Below, one piece after another: positions 1-9,278 of a stretch of DNA of 64,000 bases; position 1 is the stretch's first letter; each line of letters opens with the position of its first letter. The stretch is taken from the NCBI GenBank assembly GCA_020636535.1, contig JACJXT010000011.1:496001-560000 (forward strand). Reading direction: 5' to 3'. Origin of the DNA: Chitinophagales bacterium. Its GTDB lineage: Bacteria; Bacteroidota; Bacteroidia; Chitinophagales; JADIYW01. Position numbers and translations under genes: made by a program. Under the pieces are notes generated by a model. The model searched no databases. It worked only from the letters and a program-made list of their open reading frames with translations, and was not told the DNA's origin.

Positions 1-1
1 A

Positions 2-505
2 TTTCACGGACACGAAGTAGTTGGTGCAAGATGGGTGCCTAAAATCTTTCAACGACTAAAAATGCCTTTAGACGACAGAATGCAATTTGTTCAAAAAATG
101 GTATTGTTGCATCTACGACCAATTTCGTTGACTAAAGAAAATATTACCGATTCTGCTATAAGACGCCTTATTTTTGATGCTGGTGATGACATAGATGATT
201 TAATGAAATTGTGTTTTGCAGACATTACTTCTAAAAACAAAGAAAAAGTAGTTCGTTATAAAAAGAACTTAGCTTTGGTAAAAGAAAAAATAATTGAAGT
301 AGAAGCTAGAGACCATATACGAAACTGGCAACCACCAATTGATGGCACCGAAATTATGCAAACTTTTAACTTGAAACCAAGCAGAGCTGTAGGCGAAATT
401 AAAGATGCTATTAAAGATGCTATTTTAGATGGTGAAATTGAAAACTCGTACGAAGCTGCTTATAATTTTATGATGGAAAAAGCCAAAGCAATGAATTTGA
501 ATTAA
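2..505 (+). CDS. cca: CCA tRNA nucleotidyltransferase, C-terminal part (5' end outside window)
   Basis: The reading frame is already open at base 2 and has no credible internal start, so this is the last ~167 residues of a longer gene. The fragment starts with FHGHE, the HD-domain-like signature of bacterial CCA-adding enzymes, followed by helical sequence and the family-typical end, a PPIDG block then an LDGEI block. Full-length Bacteroidota homologues have an N-terminal nucleotidyltransferase (pol-beta-like) head that adds and repairs the 3' CCA of tRNAs; that head would lie upstream of the window. Only the RNA-binding/HD portion is seen, so the catalytic residues cannot be checked. The family call is from recognised motifs; the alternative is a related poly(A) polymerase-like HD protein. 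Confidence 0.8.
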   Translation, partial: FHGHEVVGARWVPKIFQRLKMPLDDRMQFVQKMVLLHLRPISLTKENITDSAIRRLIFDAGDDIDDLMKLCFADITSKNKEKVVRYKKNLALVKEKIIEVEARDHIRNWQPPIDGTEIMQTFNLKPSRAVGEIKDAIKDAILDGEIENSYEAAYNFMMEKAKAMNLN

Positions 506-523
506 ATATTTTTTAATATAATT

Positions 524-1711
524 TCAATAACCTTTATAAGCTTTAATAAAGTCATTGAGTAAGTTAATCAGTTCTTGTGTGTTAAAACTTTCAGTTTGAG
601 AAAATGTCATTTGAGAATGATATAATTCGGTATAAGTAGAATACACACAGTCTTGATTACTAAAACAATTGATAACCACTTTTTTATTAGGTGTATCTTC
701 TTTGGCTTTGCCTAAATCTTCAATTTTTGCTTTAGAGTATTTTCCAGATTTAAATCTATCGTACAAGTAACCATCTTTTACTTCTAAGTATCCATAGTAA
801 CCATTATCGAATGTTTTAAGGTATTTATTTACTTTATTGAGTGCCGTTTTGTAATCTGTATTTTTGTTGTTACTACTTTTATTGTAAGCATTAAGTACAT
901 TATTAATTAAGTCGATAAGTTCTTGAGTATTAAATTTATTTCCTTTATTAGAAAAAGGCATTTCATCATGATAATCGTTTGTATAAGTTGAATAAACACA
1001 TTTACTATTGTTTTTACATTTTATAGCAACTTCGGTACCAGTTTCAACTTCTATAACTTTATCTATATCTGTAACTTTAATTTTAGAATATTTTCCTGAT
1101 TGATAGTTATCATACAAATAACCATCTTTTATTTCCATAGTGCCATAATAACCTTCTTTAAATCTAGTAAGATATCTGTTGAGTTTTGCTAATGCATCTT
1201 TGTAGTCTTTATCGGAAACCATATTGTCAAAACCATTATAATATACATCCATTAATGAATTGTAAACATCACCAAAATCGTCAATATCATTATAAGTGTT
1301 ATTATTATCGAAAGATTCTGTTGCATCAAAAGAAAAGTTTTCAATATCTGCAGTTAAGTTAATCGTAGCATTTTTGTCCCAAGCACTAAATTTTGTATAT
1401 ACACAATCAAAAGAATAACCATTATCATCCGTACGAGCTTCCCATTTGCCATTATATAATGCATACAATGTTGCTTTAAGTGTAGCATTGCCTTTTGGAA
1501 TGGTAAATGTAACTTCATTAGGTATTTCTTGATTTTTTATTTTGCTTTCGCCAATTTTTTTTCCATCTCGTTCTAAAACCAATTTGGTATCGTAAGTGTA
1601 ACCTTTAATAGAATTGATAAAATTATATTTAAAGGTAACTTTTACTGTTTCTTGTGCATGACTTAATGTAAAAAAGAATATACTTATTAATAGAATTAAT
1701 AGTTTTTTCAT
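524..1711 (-). CDS. secreted protein with two tandem ~107-residue repeats, function unknown
   Basis: 395 residues. Residues 1-20 are a clean signal peptide (hydrophobic core ending SHAQ). Residues ~21-125 look beta-rich. Residues ~170-276 and ~287-393 are an obvious internal duplication: each copy runs YK-AL-K-N-YL, GYYG, KDGYLYD, SGKYSK, a Cys-x5-Cys pair (C232/C238 and C349/C355), CVYSTYT, and closes with FNTQELI-L. The paired cysteines suggest one disulfide per repeat in the periplasm or outside the cell. It lies just downstream of, and convergent with, the CCA enzyme gene and divergent from the methyltransferase gene. I do not recognise the family; the repeats suggest a binding or sensing module. 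No lipobox and no T9SS tail are visible. Confidence 0.75.
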   Translation of the reverse strand: MKKLLILLISIFFFTLSHAQETVKVTFKYNFINSIKGYTYDTKLVLERDGKKIGESKIKNQEIPNEVTFTIPKGNATLKATLYALYNGKWEARTDDNGYSFDCVYTKFSAWDKNATINLTADIENFSFDATESFDNNNTYNDIDDFGDVYNSLMDVYYNGFDNMVSDKDYKDALAKLNRYLTRFKEGYYGTMEIKDGYLYDNYQSGKYSKIKVTDIDKVIEVETGTEVAIKCKNNSKCVYSTYTNDYHDEMPFSNKGNKFNTQELIDLINNVLNAYNKSSNNKNTDYKTALNKVNKYLKTFDNGYYGYLEVKDGYLYDRFKSGKYSKAKIEDLGKAKEDTPNKKVVINCFSNQDCVYSTYTELYHSQMTFSQTESFNTQELINLLNDFIKAYKGY

Positions 1712-1827
1712 AATTTATAGTTTTTAATTTAGTTACTAGTTAATTAGTTGTAGTAAATTTCTTTAAAAAATAGAAAGTCTGCAAGTTTTGTTTGTTAATT
1801 TTTCTAACTTGTAATTTTATTGATTGA

Positions 1828-2472
1828 ATGAAGAAGAATTTTAAATGGACTGTTGCTCAAAACCTTGAACTTAAATGGTGGAAAAACTATTTGAAAAATA
1901 AAAATGTAGGCGATTATTTGGCTTGGAAAAAAAACTACTGGCTACAATTTTTAAAAGACATAGAAATTGATTGTAATGACTTGGCAAACAAAACTATTTT
2001 AGATGCAGGTTGTGGTCCAGCTGGAATTTTTAGTGTATTAAATGATAGCGAAGTTGTTGCTATTGATCCACTATTAGATAATTATACTACTCTAGAACAT
2101 TTTGATAAAAATTGGTACAGTCATGTTGATTTTGTAACGACTACTATAGAAGAATATCGTACTAATAAAAAATTTGATTATGTATTTTGTTTAAATGCAA
2201 TTAATCATGTGGCAGATATAGAAAAAGCATATAGTGTTTTGGTAGACCAATTGAATGACAATGGTATTTTAATTATTTCTACAGATGCACACCAACACCA
2301 TTTTTTAAAACGCATTTTTAAAGCAATTCCTGGCGATGCACTACATCCACATCAATATAATAAAAAAGAATATGAGCAGTTTTTACTTGATAGAAATTGT
2401 AGCATACTAAAATCCTATTCCTTTCCTGCCAATTTTATTTTTGATTATATAGTTTGGAAAGCGAGGAAGTAG
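1828..2472 (+). CDS. class I SAM-dependent methyltransferase
   Basis: 214 residues. SAM-binding motif I is ILDAGCGPAG (residues ~57-66), with an acidic residue ending strand 2 (D80) and a motif IV-like strand FDYVFCLNAINHV around residues 116-128. The N-terminal ~50 residues are rich in Lys and Trp. Families with this layout methylate small molecules, lipids or quinones; the substrate cannot be told from sequence. It is monocistronic: the secreted repeat protein diverges upstream and murB converges 12 bp downstream. No metabolic partner lies next to it. Confidence 0.8.
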   Translation: MKKNFKWTVAQNLELKWWKNYLKNKNVGDYLAWKKNYWLQFLKDIEIDCNDLANKTILDAGCGPAGIFSVLNDSEVVAIDPLLDNYTTLEHFDKNWYSHVDFVTTTIEEYRTNKKFDYVFCLNAINHVADIEKAYSVLVDQLNDNGILIISTDAHQHHFLKRIFKAIPGDALHPHQYNKKEYEQFLLDRNCSILKSYSFPANFIFDYIVWKARK

Positions 2473-2484
2473 TAAACTTACTAT

Positions 2485-3507
2485 TTACGCTATTACATTT
2501 ACTTCTGGTTCGAGTGTAATACTGAATTTTTCTTGTACTGTTTTTATTACGGTTTGTGCGTGTTGCCAAATTTCTTGTCCTGTTGCATTGCCATAGTTCA
2601 CAATTACTAATGCTTGATCTTTATGGTTGCCTGTATTGCCAATGCGTTTGCCTTTAAATCCACTTTGCTCAATTAACCAAGCAGCTGGAATTTTTACATG
2701 AGCATCATCTACAGTGTAAAATGGTATTGTTGGATATTGTTGCTGTATATTAAATAATATATTTTTTCCTACAATTGGATTTTTGAAAAAACTTCCACTA
2801 TTGCCTAACTCTTTTGGATTAGGTAGTTTGCTACTTCTAATTTCGATGACTGCATTAAAAACATCTTTAATATTTGCTTGTGCTATTCCTTTGTTTTGTA
2901 ATACTTGATTGATAGCACCATAGCTTGTATTGAGTTCTCCATGGTGTTGTAATCGTATGATGATACTATATATATAATATTTATTTTTATATTTATTTTT
3001 AAAAATACTATCTCTATAACCAAAATTACAATCGCTGTTAGAAAATGTTTCTAGTTGTCCGTTGTTTAAATTAACTGCTTTAACTTGTAGCAGGACCTCT
3101 TTTAACTCTGTACCATAAGCACCTATATTTTGAATTGGAGCTGCACCAACAGTTCCTGGAATGAGTGCCATGTTTTCTATACCATACCAATTTTGTGCTA
3201 CGCAATATTGTACCGTATCATGCCAAATATTTCCTGATAAAATTTCAATATCAATATAGTTATTGTTATTATCTAAAATAATAATATCTTTTAATTCATT
3301 GAGTATTATTAATCCATCATAATCGTTAATGAACAATACATTACTTCCACCACCTAAAAACATAAATTTTGGATATGCTTGAATTAAATGAGGTAAATCT
3401 TGTAGCTGGTTTTTATTATTTAATATAGTAAAATATTTTGTAGTAATATTTAATCCAAATGTATTATAAGGTTGTAGTGAAACGCTATGTTGAATATTGA
3501 AATTCAT
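2485..3507 (-). CDS. murB: UDP-N-acetylmuramate dehydrogenase MurB
   Basis: FAD enzyme that reduces UDP-GlcNAc-enolpyruvate to UDP-MurNAc, the second committed step of peptidoglycan precursor synthesis. Visible signatures: the FAD-binding LGGGSNVLF, IPGTVGAAPIQNIGAYG, the GYRDS loop with its conserved Arg, the catalytic-Ser block GNSGSFFKNP, and a C-terminal EPEVN with the catalytic Glu. The ~340-residue length matches the E. coli-type enzyme. I chose the ATG at 3507; a TTG five codons upstream is open but adds residues atypical for the family. It stands alone, about 24 kb before the mur/fts cluster, instead of sitting inside it. Confidence 0.95.
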   Translation of the reverse strand: MNFNIQHSVSLQPYNTFGLNITTKYFTILNNKNQLQDLPHLIQAYPKFMFLGGGSNVLFINDYDGLIILNELKDIIILDNNNNYIDIEILSGNIWHDTVQYCVAQNWYGIENMALIPGTVGAAPIQNIGAYGTELKEVLLQVKAVNLNNGQLETFSNSDCNFGYRDSIFKNKYKNKYYIYSIIIRLQHHGELNTSYGAINQVLQNKGIAQANIKDVFNAVIEIRSSKLPNPKELGNSGSFFKNPIVGKNILFNIQQQYPTIPFYTVDDAHVKIPAAWLIEQSGFKGKRIGNTGNHKDQALVIVNYGNATGQEIWQHAQTVIKTVQEKFSITLEPEVNVIA

Positions 3508-3557
3508 GATGCAATTATACAAATAATAGGTTGTTTATTTTAATAATAAAAATCATC

Positions 3558-3595
3558 TTCCTTTTGTCTTGATACAAAAGGAACAAAAAATCAAG
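3558..3595. repeat. perfect 10-bp hairpin with loop complementary to downstream bases
   Basis: TTCCTTTTGT (3558-3567) pairs perfectly with ACAAAAGGAA (3574-3583). The loop CTTGAT (3568-3573) is itself complementary to ATCAAG at 3590-3595, so a pseudoknot is possible. It lies in the 5' flank of murB, between murB and the TPR gene. Similar hairpins are, to my recollection, scattered between genes in Bacteroidota, so I treat it as a dispersed REP-like element; a search of the genome would settle copy number. Confidence 0.6.
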
Positions 3596-3605
3596 ACTGC
3601 AATAT

Positions 3606-3624
3606 CTACCTGTCGGTAGACAGG
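3606..3624. repeat. short palindromic repeat TCTACCTGTCGGTAGACAGG type
   Basis: Two mutually exclusive stems can form: TCTACC with GGTAGA, or CCTGTC with GACAGG. The same CTACCTGTCGGTAGACA string recurs at 49128-49144 in the accessory island. Probably a small dispersed intergenic repeat. Confidence 0.55.
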
Positions 3625-3753
3625 AATTATTAACGATCGAACTATCTAAAAAAGCTAAAAATCTTGAAACTCGCTTCGCTCAAACAACAATATTTTCTTC
3701 ACGCTTTTTTATTTGTCCTCTCTAAATTTATTGAAGGTCATTTATTGTTCATA

Positions 3754-5220
3754 TCAACCACTAATTCTGTTGATACCAGCTTTGGCTTCTGCATTAATGC
3801 TGTCTTCGTATTCGTCTTTTTTAAGTTGTAGTGCTTTGTTGTAGTAGTTTAATGCACTCTGATTTTTATTTTGTTTTTCTAGTATATTTCCTAATTTAAT
3901 ACAAGCATTTGCTGCAAAATAATAATCGAACTTACTGCCTTGGTCGATTGTAATTTGATAGTACTTACTTGCATTCGCTGTTTGATTAAGCTCATCATAA
4001 ATGCGTGCTTTTCTATAGTAGTATTCTAATTTCTCTCTATTATTTGCTAAATTTTTAAACACAACTTTATTGATGTTTTCTAATGCACTACTTAAGTAGT
4101 TGCCATCCATTAACACTCTTGCTTTTAGTAATTGTTTGTTTGGTATGGTATTTCGCTCTGCTTCTCGTTGTGCTGATTTATCTTCATCGGTTGGTGCCTC
4201 TGAAAAATTTTTACATTGCAACATATATGCTTTATAATTGCTTCCACTATTTATCAAAACATCATGCCAAGCTAATTTTCTATACGCTTCTTTAATATAT
4301 GATTTTCCTTTAAAGTTATTAATATATTTTTTAAAATATATGTTTGCATCACTATCTAACTTTTGTAGTTTGGCTGTTCCTAGCATAAAATCTAAATAAG
4401 AAATAGGAAAGAAGTCGCTGCTTTTTGGTTGGTTGGTTATTATATCAATACACAACTGATTTTTTCCTGTGTGCATTGCCATATTAGCTTTTACAAAAGT
4501 ATTAAGTAAATTGTCGCTTGTACTTAGATTGGCATTTTGTATGAGTTGCCAAGCTTTGTCTTCTTGCTTTACTAAATGCAATTGCAAAAAAGCGTAGAGA
4601 ATTACTGCTTCTTCTCTAAACAAAAAGGTTTTGTCTTTTACTACTTGATTGAGTTCTTGCATGCCTTGGTCGATTGAACCTTTGAAACCCAATAATTTTG
4701 CACCAAATTTATATTTGTCTGGAATGGCACCAAATATAGTGTGTAGTAAACCAAGCGATTTTAAATTTGCTTTGAAGTCTGGGAATTTTTTTTCATTTTC
4801 TTTTAATGCATCGTGAGCTCTTTTTACTTCCATTACTGCATTTAAATACTCGTTGTTTTTTAGTTTACACAGTGCATAGTGCAAACGAATTTCTGCTTCG
4901 CAATAGAGTGTATATGGAGAACTTTTATCGGCACTTTGTATGATTTTTATTTTACTATTAAAATTATTTTTTATTTTATTATAATAAATAGTTTCTTCCG
5001 AAACATAGTATGAGAAAAAATCAATATAGTCTTCTAGAAAAATTGGAATTACATTTTCTGAATTGTTTTTTTGTTCTAGGTCAATAATTTTTTGTGCTTT
5101 ATCTAATTTAAATTGAAAGATAGCTTGATATGCATTGGTACAGTTCTCGTTCCAATCTACAGTATTGCTATAACTGTGTAGTGAGATAAATAGTAATAAT
5201 ATGTATGTTGTAAATTTCAA
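3754..5220 (-). CDS. exported tetratricopeptide-repeat protein
   Basis: 488 residues with a TTG start at 5220 giving an N-terminal signal peptide (about residues 1-18, ending SYS). The remainder is all-helical with TPR-like periodicity; the clearest repeats are in the C-terminal third (YYRKARIYDELNQTANASKYY, KLGNILEKQNKNQSALNYYNKAL). Such proteins act as periplasmic or envelope scaffolds in Bacteroidota; a specific partner is not evident. It is transcribed toward murB, separated by ~250 bp that hold two dispersed hairpins. No enzymatic motif was seen. Confidence 0.75.
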   Translation of the reverse strand: MKFTTYILLLFISLHSYSNTVDWNENCTNAYQAIFQFKLDKAQKIIDLEQKNNSENVIPIFLEDYIDFFSYYVSEETIYYNKIKNNFNSKIKIIQSADKSSPYTLYCEAEIRLHYALCKLKNNEYLNAVMEVKRAHDALKENEKKFPDFKANLKSLGLLHTIFGAIPDKYKFGAKLLGFKGSIDQGMQELNQVVKDKTFLFREEAVILYAFLQLHLVKQEDKAWQLIQNANLSTSDNLLNTFVKANMAMHTGKNQLCIDIITNQPKSSDFFPISYLDFMLGTAKLQKLDSDANIYFKKYINNFKGKSYIKEAYRKLAWHDVLINSGSNYKAYMLQCKNFSEAPTDEDKSAQREAERNTIPNKQLLKARVLMDGNYLSSALENINKVVFKNLANNREKLEYYYRKARIYDELNQTANASKYYQITIDQGSKFDYYFAANACIKLGNILEKQNKNQSALNYYNKALQLKKDEYEDSINAEAKAGINRISG

Positions 5221-5492
5221 TATATTGTTATATCTAAAAAGATTGCTTCATTTTTCGTTGCTCAAAAATATTATAATAATGATACTCAATTAACTTATTG
5301 TGCAATTCGTTGTTCTAGAAAATTTCATAGTATGACGAAAAAATTCATCTAGATTCTGCTATAAAAATCGTAAAAAAGATTCTCAATCTGGTTGAGAATG
5401 ACAATTTTTATTGTATTCTGCTTCTAAAGTGCATAACGAGTTAATTTATTTTCTCTTAATATAACTTTTACTACAAATATAATACCATCTAT
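5221..5492. other. intergenic stretch without a gene
   Basis: No convincing coding frame or RNA gene. Around 5383-5405 there is a relic of the dispersed TCATTCTGA/AGAATCT-type repeat (reads as GATTCTCAATCTGGTTGAGAATGA). The promoter of the TPR gene should lie near its 3778-5220 upstream end, but no convincing box was found. Confidence 0.5.
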
Positions 5493-5523
5493 AAAAAAAT
5501 CCGAACCTATAAAAGATTCGGAT
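5493..5523 (-). terminator. intrinsic terminator of the Nif3/zinc-ribbon operon
   Basis: Read on the minus strand, ATCCGAA (5523-5517) pairs perfectly with TTCGGAT (5505-5499) across an 11-base loop and runs straight into a T7 tract (5499-5493). It lies 28 bases past the stop of the zinc-ribbon gene, the right position and polarity for a rho-independent terminator. Confidence 0.8.
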
Positions 5524-5550
5524 CTAATTATTATAAACGAACATGATATT

Positions 5551-6300
5551 TTATACTTCTACATCATCATCAACATCTGCTAGAATTCTTCCGCAGTGTT
5601 CGCAAGAAATTAATTTTCTTTTTGTTCTAATTTCTGATTGAGTTTGAGCTGGAACGAAACCAAAGCAACCACCACAAGCATCTCTTTGAACATGAACTAC
5701 TGCTAGGCCATTTTTATAATTGTGTCTAATTCTGTTATACGCAGTAATTAATCGATCTTCGATTCCAGATGCAATTTTTTCTGCTTTTTTCTCTAGGTCT
5801 TTTTCTTCTTTTTCTGTTTCTTCAATGATGTGATCTAGTTCTTTTTTCTTGCTTTTAAGCACATCTTTTTTGTCTTTCAGCTTGTCTTTATTTTCTTTAG
5901 CACTTTCTTTATAGTTTTCAATTGCTAAATCTTTCTCTTTAATTTTTTTCTCGTGCAATTGAATTTCTAGTTTTTGCATTTCAATTTCTTTGTTCAATGC
6001 ATCAAATTCTCTGTTGTTTTTTACATTGTTCAATTGCTTATCGTACTTTGTAATTAAAGCGTTGGCATCTTTAATGCCTTGTTTTCTAGAGCTAATATCT
6101 TCTTGAGCTTCTGTTACTTGATGGTCAATTTTTTCAACTCTTCTTTCTAAACCAGCAATCTCATCTTCTAAGTCGGCAACTTCTATAGGCAACTCACCTT
6201 TTAAGACTCTAATTTCATCTATTTTAGAATGAATGGCTTGTAAAGCTTCTAATTGCTCTAATTTGTCTGTTACATTCGTTAATTCTTTCTTTTTTGCCAT
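5551..6300 (-). CDS. coiled-coil protein with C-terminal C4 zinc ribbon (CT398/DUF164 type)
   Basis: 249 residues. Residues ~25-185 are a charged antiparallel coiled coil rich in Lys and Glu; the C-terminus has two CxxC knuckles (C209/C212 in ACGGC and C233/C236 in CEHC), the zinc ribbon of the family. Homologues are widespread, and structural work links them to protein-protein or nucleic-acid handling, without an agreed reaction. The start overlaps the upstream Nif3 stop by one base (TAATG), which indicates translational coupling, and the pair is conserved in many Bacteroidota. A strong terminator follows. Confidence 0.85.
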   Translation of the reverse strand: MAKKKELTNVTDKLEQLEALQAIHSKIDEIRVLKGELPIEVADLEDEIAGLERRVEKIDHQVTEAQEDISSRKQGIKDANALITKYDKQLNNVKNNREFDALNKEIEMQKLEIQLHEKKIKEKDLAIENYKESAKENKDKLKDKKDVLKSKKKELDHIIEETEKEEKDLEKKAEKIASGIEDRLITAYNRIRHNYKNGLAVVHVQRDACGGCFGFVPAQTQSEIRTKRKLISCEHCGRILADVDDDVEV

Positions 6301-7394
6301 TATAAATAGTTTATCGGATTTGTATTTATTGTCGAAATTTGAACGGCAAAGTTACGAAATTTTTTTGTTAACAGATTATAAAATATTTCAGTTGTGTATT
6401 GCTCACTTTCATAATGTCCAATATCTGCTATAACTATTTGATTATCAGCATCAAAGAATTCGTGATATTTAAAATCTCCAGTAATAAAAATGTCTGCTTT
6501 GGCTGCAATAGCATTTTTTAACAAAAAACTACCGGCTCCACCACAAAATGCTACGGTTTTTATAGGTCGATTTAGCAATTTAGTATGTCTAATACATTGG
6601 CATTGCATCTTTTCTTTGAGTAGCTTTAAGAAATCTAATTCAGCCATTGCTTCGTTGAGTTCGCCAATCATTCCACTACCAATATTTTGATTCATATTGT
6701 CTAGTGTGATAATTTCGTAAGCAACTTCTTCGTATGGATGATGCTTGAACAGTGCTTGTAAAATATTTCGTTCTGCGTGTATAGGAAAAAGAACTTCTAC
6801 TTTAGTTTCGTTTTCGTAATGTGTTTCATTAATTTTTCCTACAGTTGGATTGGCATTTTCATTGGCTTTGAATGAACCAATGCCTTCGGTACTAAAACTG
6901 CAATTGCTATAATTGCCAATATTTCCTGCACCAGCTTGGTACAAAGCATTGAGTAAATTTTCTTTTTGTGCAGTTGGAATATAGGTATATAACTTTTTTA
7001 GGATACTTTTTTTTGGTGCTAATATTTTTAGATTTTGTAGTCCTAATTTTTCGCCAATTTTATGATTGACACCTAGTTGAACATTGTCTAAATTAGTATG
7101 ACAAGCATAAATTGCTATATCGTTTTTAATGGCTTTGATGACTACTCGCTCTACATAATTTTTACCATTGAGTTGTTTTATTCCACTAAATACAATTGGA
7201 TGATGTGCTACCACCAAATTACAATTTTTAGCAATGGCTTCATCAATTACAGCTTCTATGGTATCTAAGCAAAGTAAAACTCCAGTACACTCAGCAGATT
7301 TGTCGCCAACAATTAATCCAGCATTATCATAACTTTCTTGATATTGTTTTGGAGCAAAAGCGTCAATCGTATCAATAATATCAGCAATTTTCAT
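6300..7394 (-). CDS. Nif3-like dinuclear metal-centre protein
   Basis: 364 residues, the long form of the Nif3/YbgI family. Metal-ligand motifs: VVAHHPIVFSG and ACHTNLDN in the N-terminal half and IGHYESEQY near the C-terminus. The middle (~residues 125-235) is the PII/CutA-like insert typical of longer bacterial members, including HPYEEVAYEI. Sometimes annotated as GTP cyclohydrolase I type 2, a function not well supported. It forms a two-gene operon with the zinc-ribbon protein, with a one-base stop/start overlap. Confidence 0.9.
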   Translation of the reverse strand: MKIADIIDTIDAFAPKQYQESYDNAGLIVGDKSAECTGVLLCLDTIEAVIDEAIAKNCNLVVAHHPIVFSGIKQLNGKNYVERVVIKAIKNDIAIYACHTNLDNVQLGVNHKIGEKLGLQNLKILAPKKSILKKLYTYIPTAQKENLLNALYQAGAGNIGNYSNCSFSTEGIGSFKANENANPTVGKINETHYENETKVEVLFPIHAERNILQALFKHHPYEEVAYEIITLDNMNQNIGSGMIGELNEAMAELDFLKLLKEKMQCQCIRHTKLLNRPIKTVAFCGGAGSFLLKNAIAAKADIFITGDFKYHEFFDADNQIVIADIGHYESEQYTTEIFYNLLTKKFRNFAVQISTINTNPINYL

Positions 7395-7455
7395 GATGTA
7401 AAGATACGCTAAATGTCTTAATACTAAATACCAACTATCTTGCTACAAATAAAAA

Positions 7456-7947
7456 CTACCTTTTTAATTCTAGCACTTCTATATTTTTAGGAATGCTATT
7501 TTCTATTTGTAGTTTTATTGCAGTTCTAAACTTATGAAATCCATGTTTGCCATAAGCTCCTGGATTAATGTATAACCAGTTGTATTTTTCATCGTACTGA
7601 ACTTTTAAAATATGCGAGTGTCCACACACTAAAATTTTTATGTCTTTTTGTGTTTGATGCAATGCATTAATTCTGGTATTGTATTTGCCAAAACTTCCAG
7701 CAATATGTGTCATTAAAATCTTGCAATTGTCTATATTAAAAATCTGATTTAATGGAAACTGATTTCTAATACTACTATCGTCTATATTGCCATAAACAAC
7801 TTTGGTAGGTTTTATGCTTTCTAACTTTTTAATAACTTCAATGTTGCCAATATCACCTGCATGCCAAATCTCATCTACATTATTAAAGAAGTCTAAAAGT
7901 CTATCATCTATATATCCATGTGTGTCCGAAACTATACCTATGGTCAT
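7456..7947 (-). CDS. YfcE/MJ0936-family metallophosphoesterase
   Basis: 163 residues. Calcineurin-like metal motifs are complete: SDTHG (D and H), HAGDIGN, GNIDD, a VCGHSH pair and the closing NPGAYG. The family hydrolyses phosphodiesters with Mn or similar metals in vitro; its physiological substrate is unknown. The start overlaps the end of the upstream MFS gene by four bases (ATGA), so the two are translationally coupled; a functional link to transport is not obvious. Confidence 0.9.
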   Translation of the reverse strand: MTIGIVSDTHGYIDDRLLDFFNNVDEIWHAGDIGNIEVIKKLESIKPTKVVYGNIDDSSIRNQFPLNQIFNIDNCKILMTHIAGSFGKYNTRINALHQTQKDIKILVCGHSHILKVQYDEKYNWLYINPGAYGKHGFHKFRTAIKLQIENSIPKNIEVLELKR

Positions 7948-9155
7948 TCTAATTGTATTACCTTATAATAAATTATAGTTACAAGCAAAGATAATAAAGC
8001 AATCATCCACCAAACAAATTGCCAGCTAATTATATCTGCACCAATAGCAACTAATGGCGGACCTATAGTTAATGCAAATGCCCAAGCAAAAGTTTGCCAA
8101 CCAGCATAAGCACCTCTGTTTTTCGAGTTGGTTCTACTCATCCAAAAAGTACTAGCTACTGGTAATGCTAACATTTCGCTTATGGTAATTAGCAATACTA
8201 CTAAAGTAACCAATGCGTATGTATTATTAAATAATACCAAACATAAATAAGCTATTATATGAATGAAAGCACCAATAGGAATTGCATATAATTGATGCCT
8301 TTTTCTTGAAATCCAATACATCAATGCCATCTCAAATGCCACAATAAACAATCCGTTTAAAGTATACAACTGACCAATAAATTCTTCTGAAAAATGTTTC
8401 TCTGTTTTTAAGTATGCAGGCAAATTAGTAAATAATTGAAAAAAGCAAATAGCATATAAAGTAGTTGCCATTAAATAAAATACAAATACCTTATCTTTTA
8501 AAGGAGATAAGAAACCACTGCTATAATTATCGTTGGTATCCTGGATAACATCAATAGAAATGATACTTTTAGGACTAGGTAGTATAAAGTAAAAAATAAT
8601 GCCAGAAATTATATTGGTACAACCATCTACCCAAAATAATAACTCGTATGATTGTGCAGCAATAAATCCACCTAAACCACCACCAATAGACCAACCTAAA
8701 TTAAATGCCAAGCGATTTAGTGTAAATGAACGCGTCAAATTTTCTTTACTACTATAAGCACCAATAGCTGCAGCATTTGCAGGTCTAAATGCTTCATTAA
8801 TTAAGCTTAAAAAAAATGCAGCAATACAAATAGCATAGTAACTTTTTAATTGACCAATAATCAAGAACATAATGCCACCACCAATTAAAGAAGTAATTTG
8901 TATGGTTTTAAAATCAAAATCATCTGTTAATTTGCCTCCAATATAAGCACCAAACATAGAGCCAATACCAAATAAAGCCATTACAATTCCACCTTGCGAT
9001 AAGGAAAAACCAAGTTGTGTAGTTAAGTAAATCATCAAGAAAGGAAAAACCATGGTTCCCATTCTATTAATCAATAATACTAAAGAAAGCAACCACATTT
9101 CTTTGCTTAATCCTCTGTAAGAATCAATATAAAATATAAAACTTTTCCTTAGCAT
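7944..9155 (-). CDS. major facilitator superfamily transporter
   Basis: About 403 residues with roughly 12 hydrophobic segments and the MFS loop motif between TM2 and TM3 (GAYIGGKLTDDFDFK). ATG at 9155 is preferred to the TTG one codon earlier. The RPANAAAIG and NLGWSIGGGLGGF stretches resemble drug-efflux-type MFS members. Substrate unknown. Co-transcribed with the phosphoesterase gene downstream. Confidence 0.85.
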   Translation of the reverse strand: MLRKSFIFYIDSYRGLSKEMWLLSLVLLINRMGTMVFPFLMIYLTTQLGFSLSQGGIVMALFGIGSMFGAYIGGKLTDDFDFKTIQITSLIGGGIMFLIIGQLKSYYAICIAAFFLSLINEAFRPANAAAIGAYSSKENLTRSFTLNRLAFNLGWSIGGGLGGFIAAQSYELLFWVDGCTNIISGIIFYFILPSPKSIISIDVIQDTNDNYSSGFLSPLKDKVFVFYLMATTLYAICFFQLFTNLPAYLKTEKHFSEEFIGQLYTLNGLFIVAFEMALMYWISRKRHQLYAIPIGAFIHIIAYLCLVLFNNTYALVTLVVLLITISEMLALPVASTFWMSRTNSKNRGAYAGWQTFAWAFALTIGPPLVAIGADIISWQFVWWMIALLSLLVTIIYYKVIQLE

Positions 9156-9246
9156 CAAACAGCAAAGTTAGCCATAATAAGTGCTTGTCATTTATTTAGT
9201 ATAGATTTATTTGTAACATTTATCCATTTCCTAATATTGAATTGAT

Positions 9247-9254
9247 TATTTTTG
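9247..9254 (+). promoter_or_regulatory. putative -7 box of ilvB
   Basis: TATTTTTG matches the Bacteroidota -7 consensus TAnnTTTG and lies 24 bases before the ilvB ATG. No -33 TTG is found at 17-23 bases, so only the -7 element is supported. No leader peptide or attenuator was seen in the 120-bp gap. Confidence 0.4.
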
Positions 9255-9278
9255 TAATTCTCAATAAAATTATAAGCA

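Noticed and set aside
9159..9278. Leader-peptide attenuator or T-box before ilvB
   Set aside because: Only ~120 bp with no branched-chain codon run, no paired hairpins and no T-box core.
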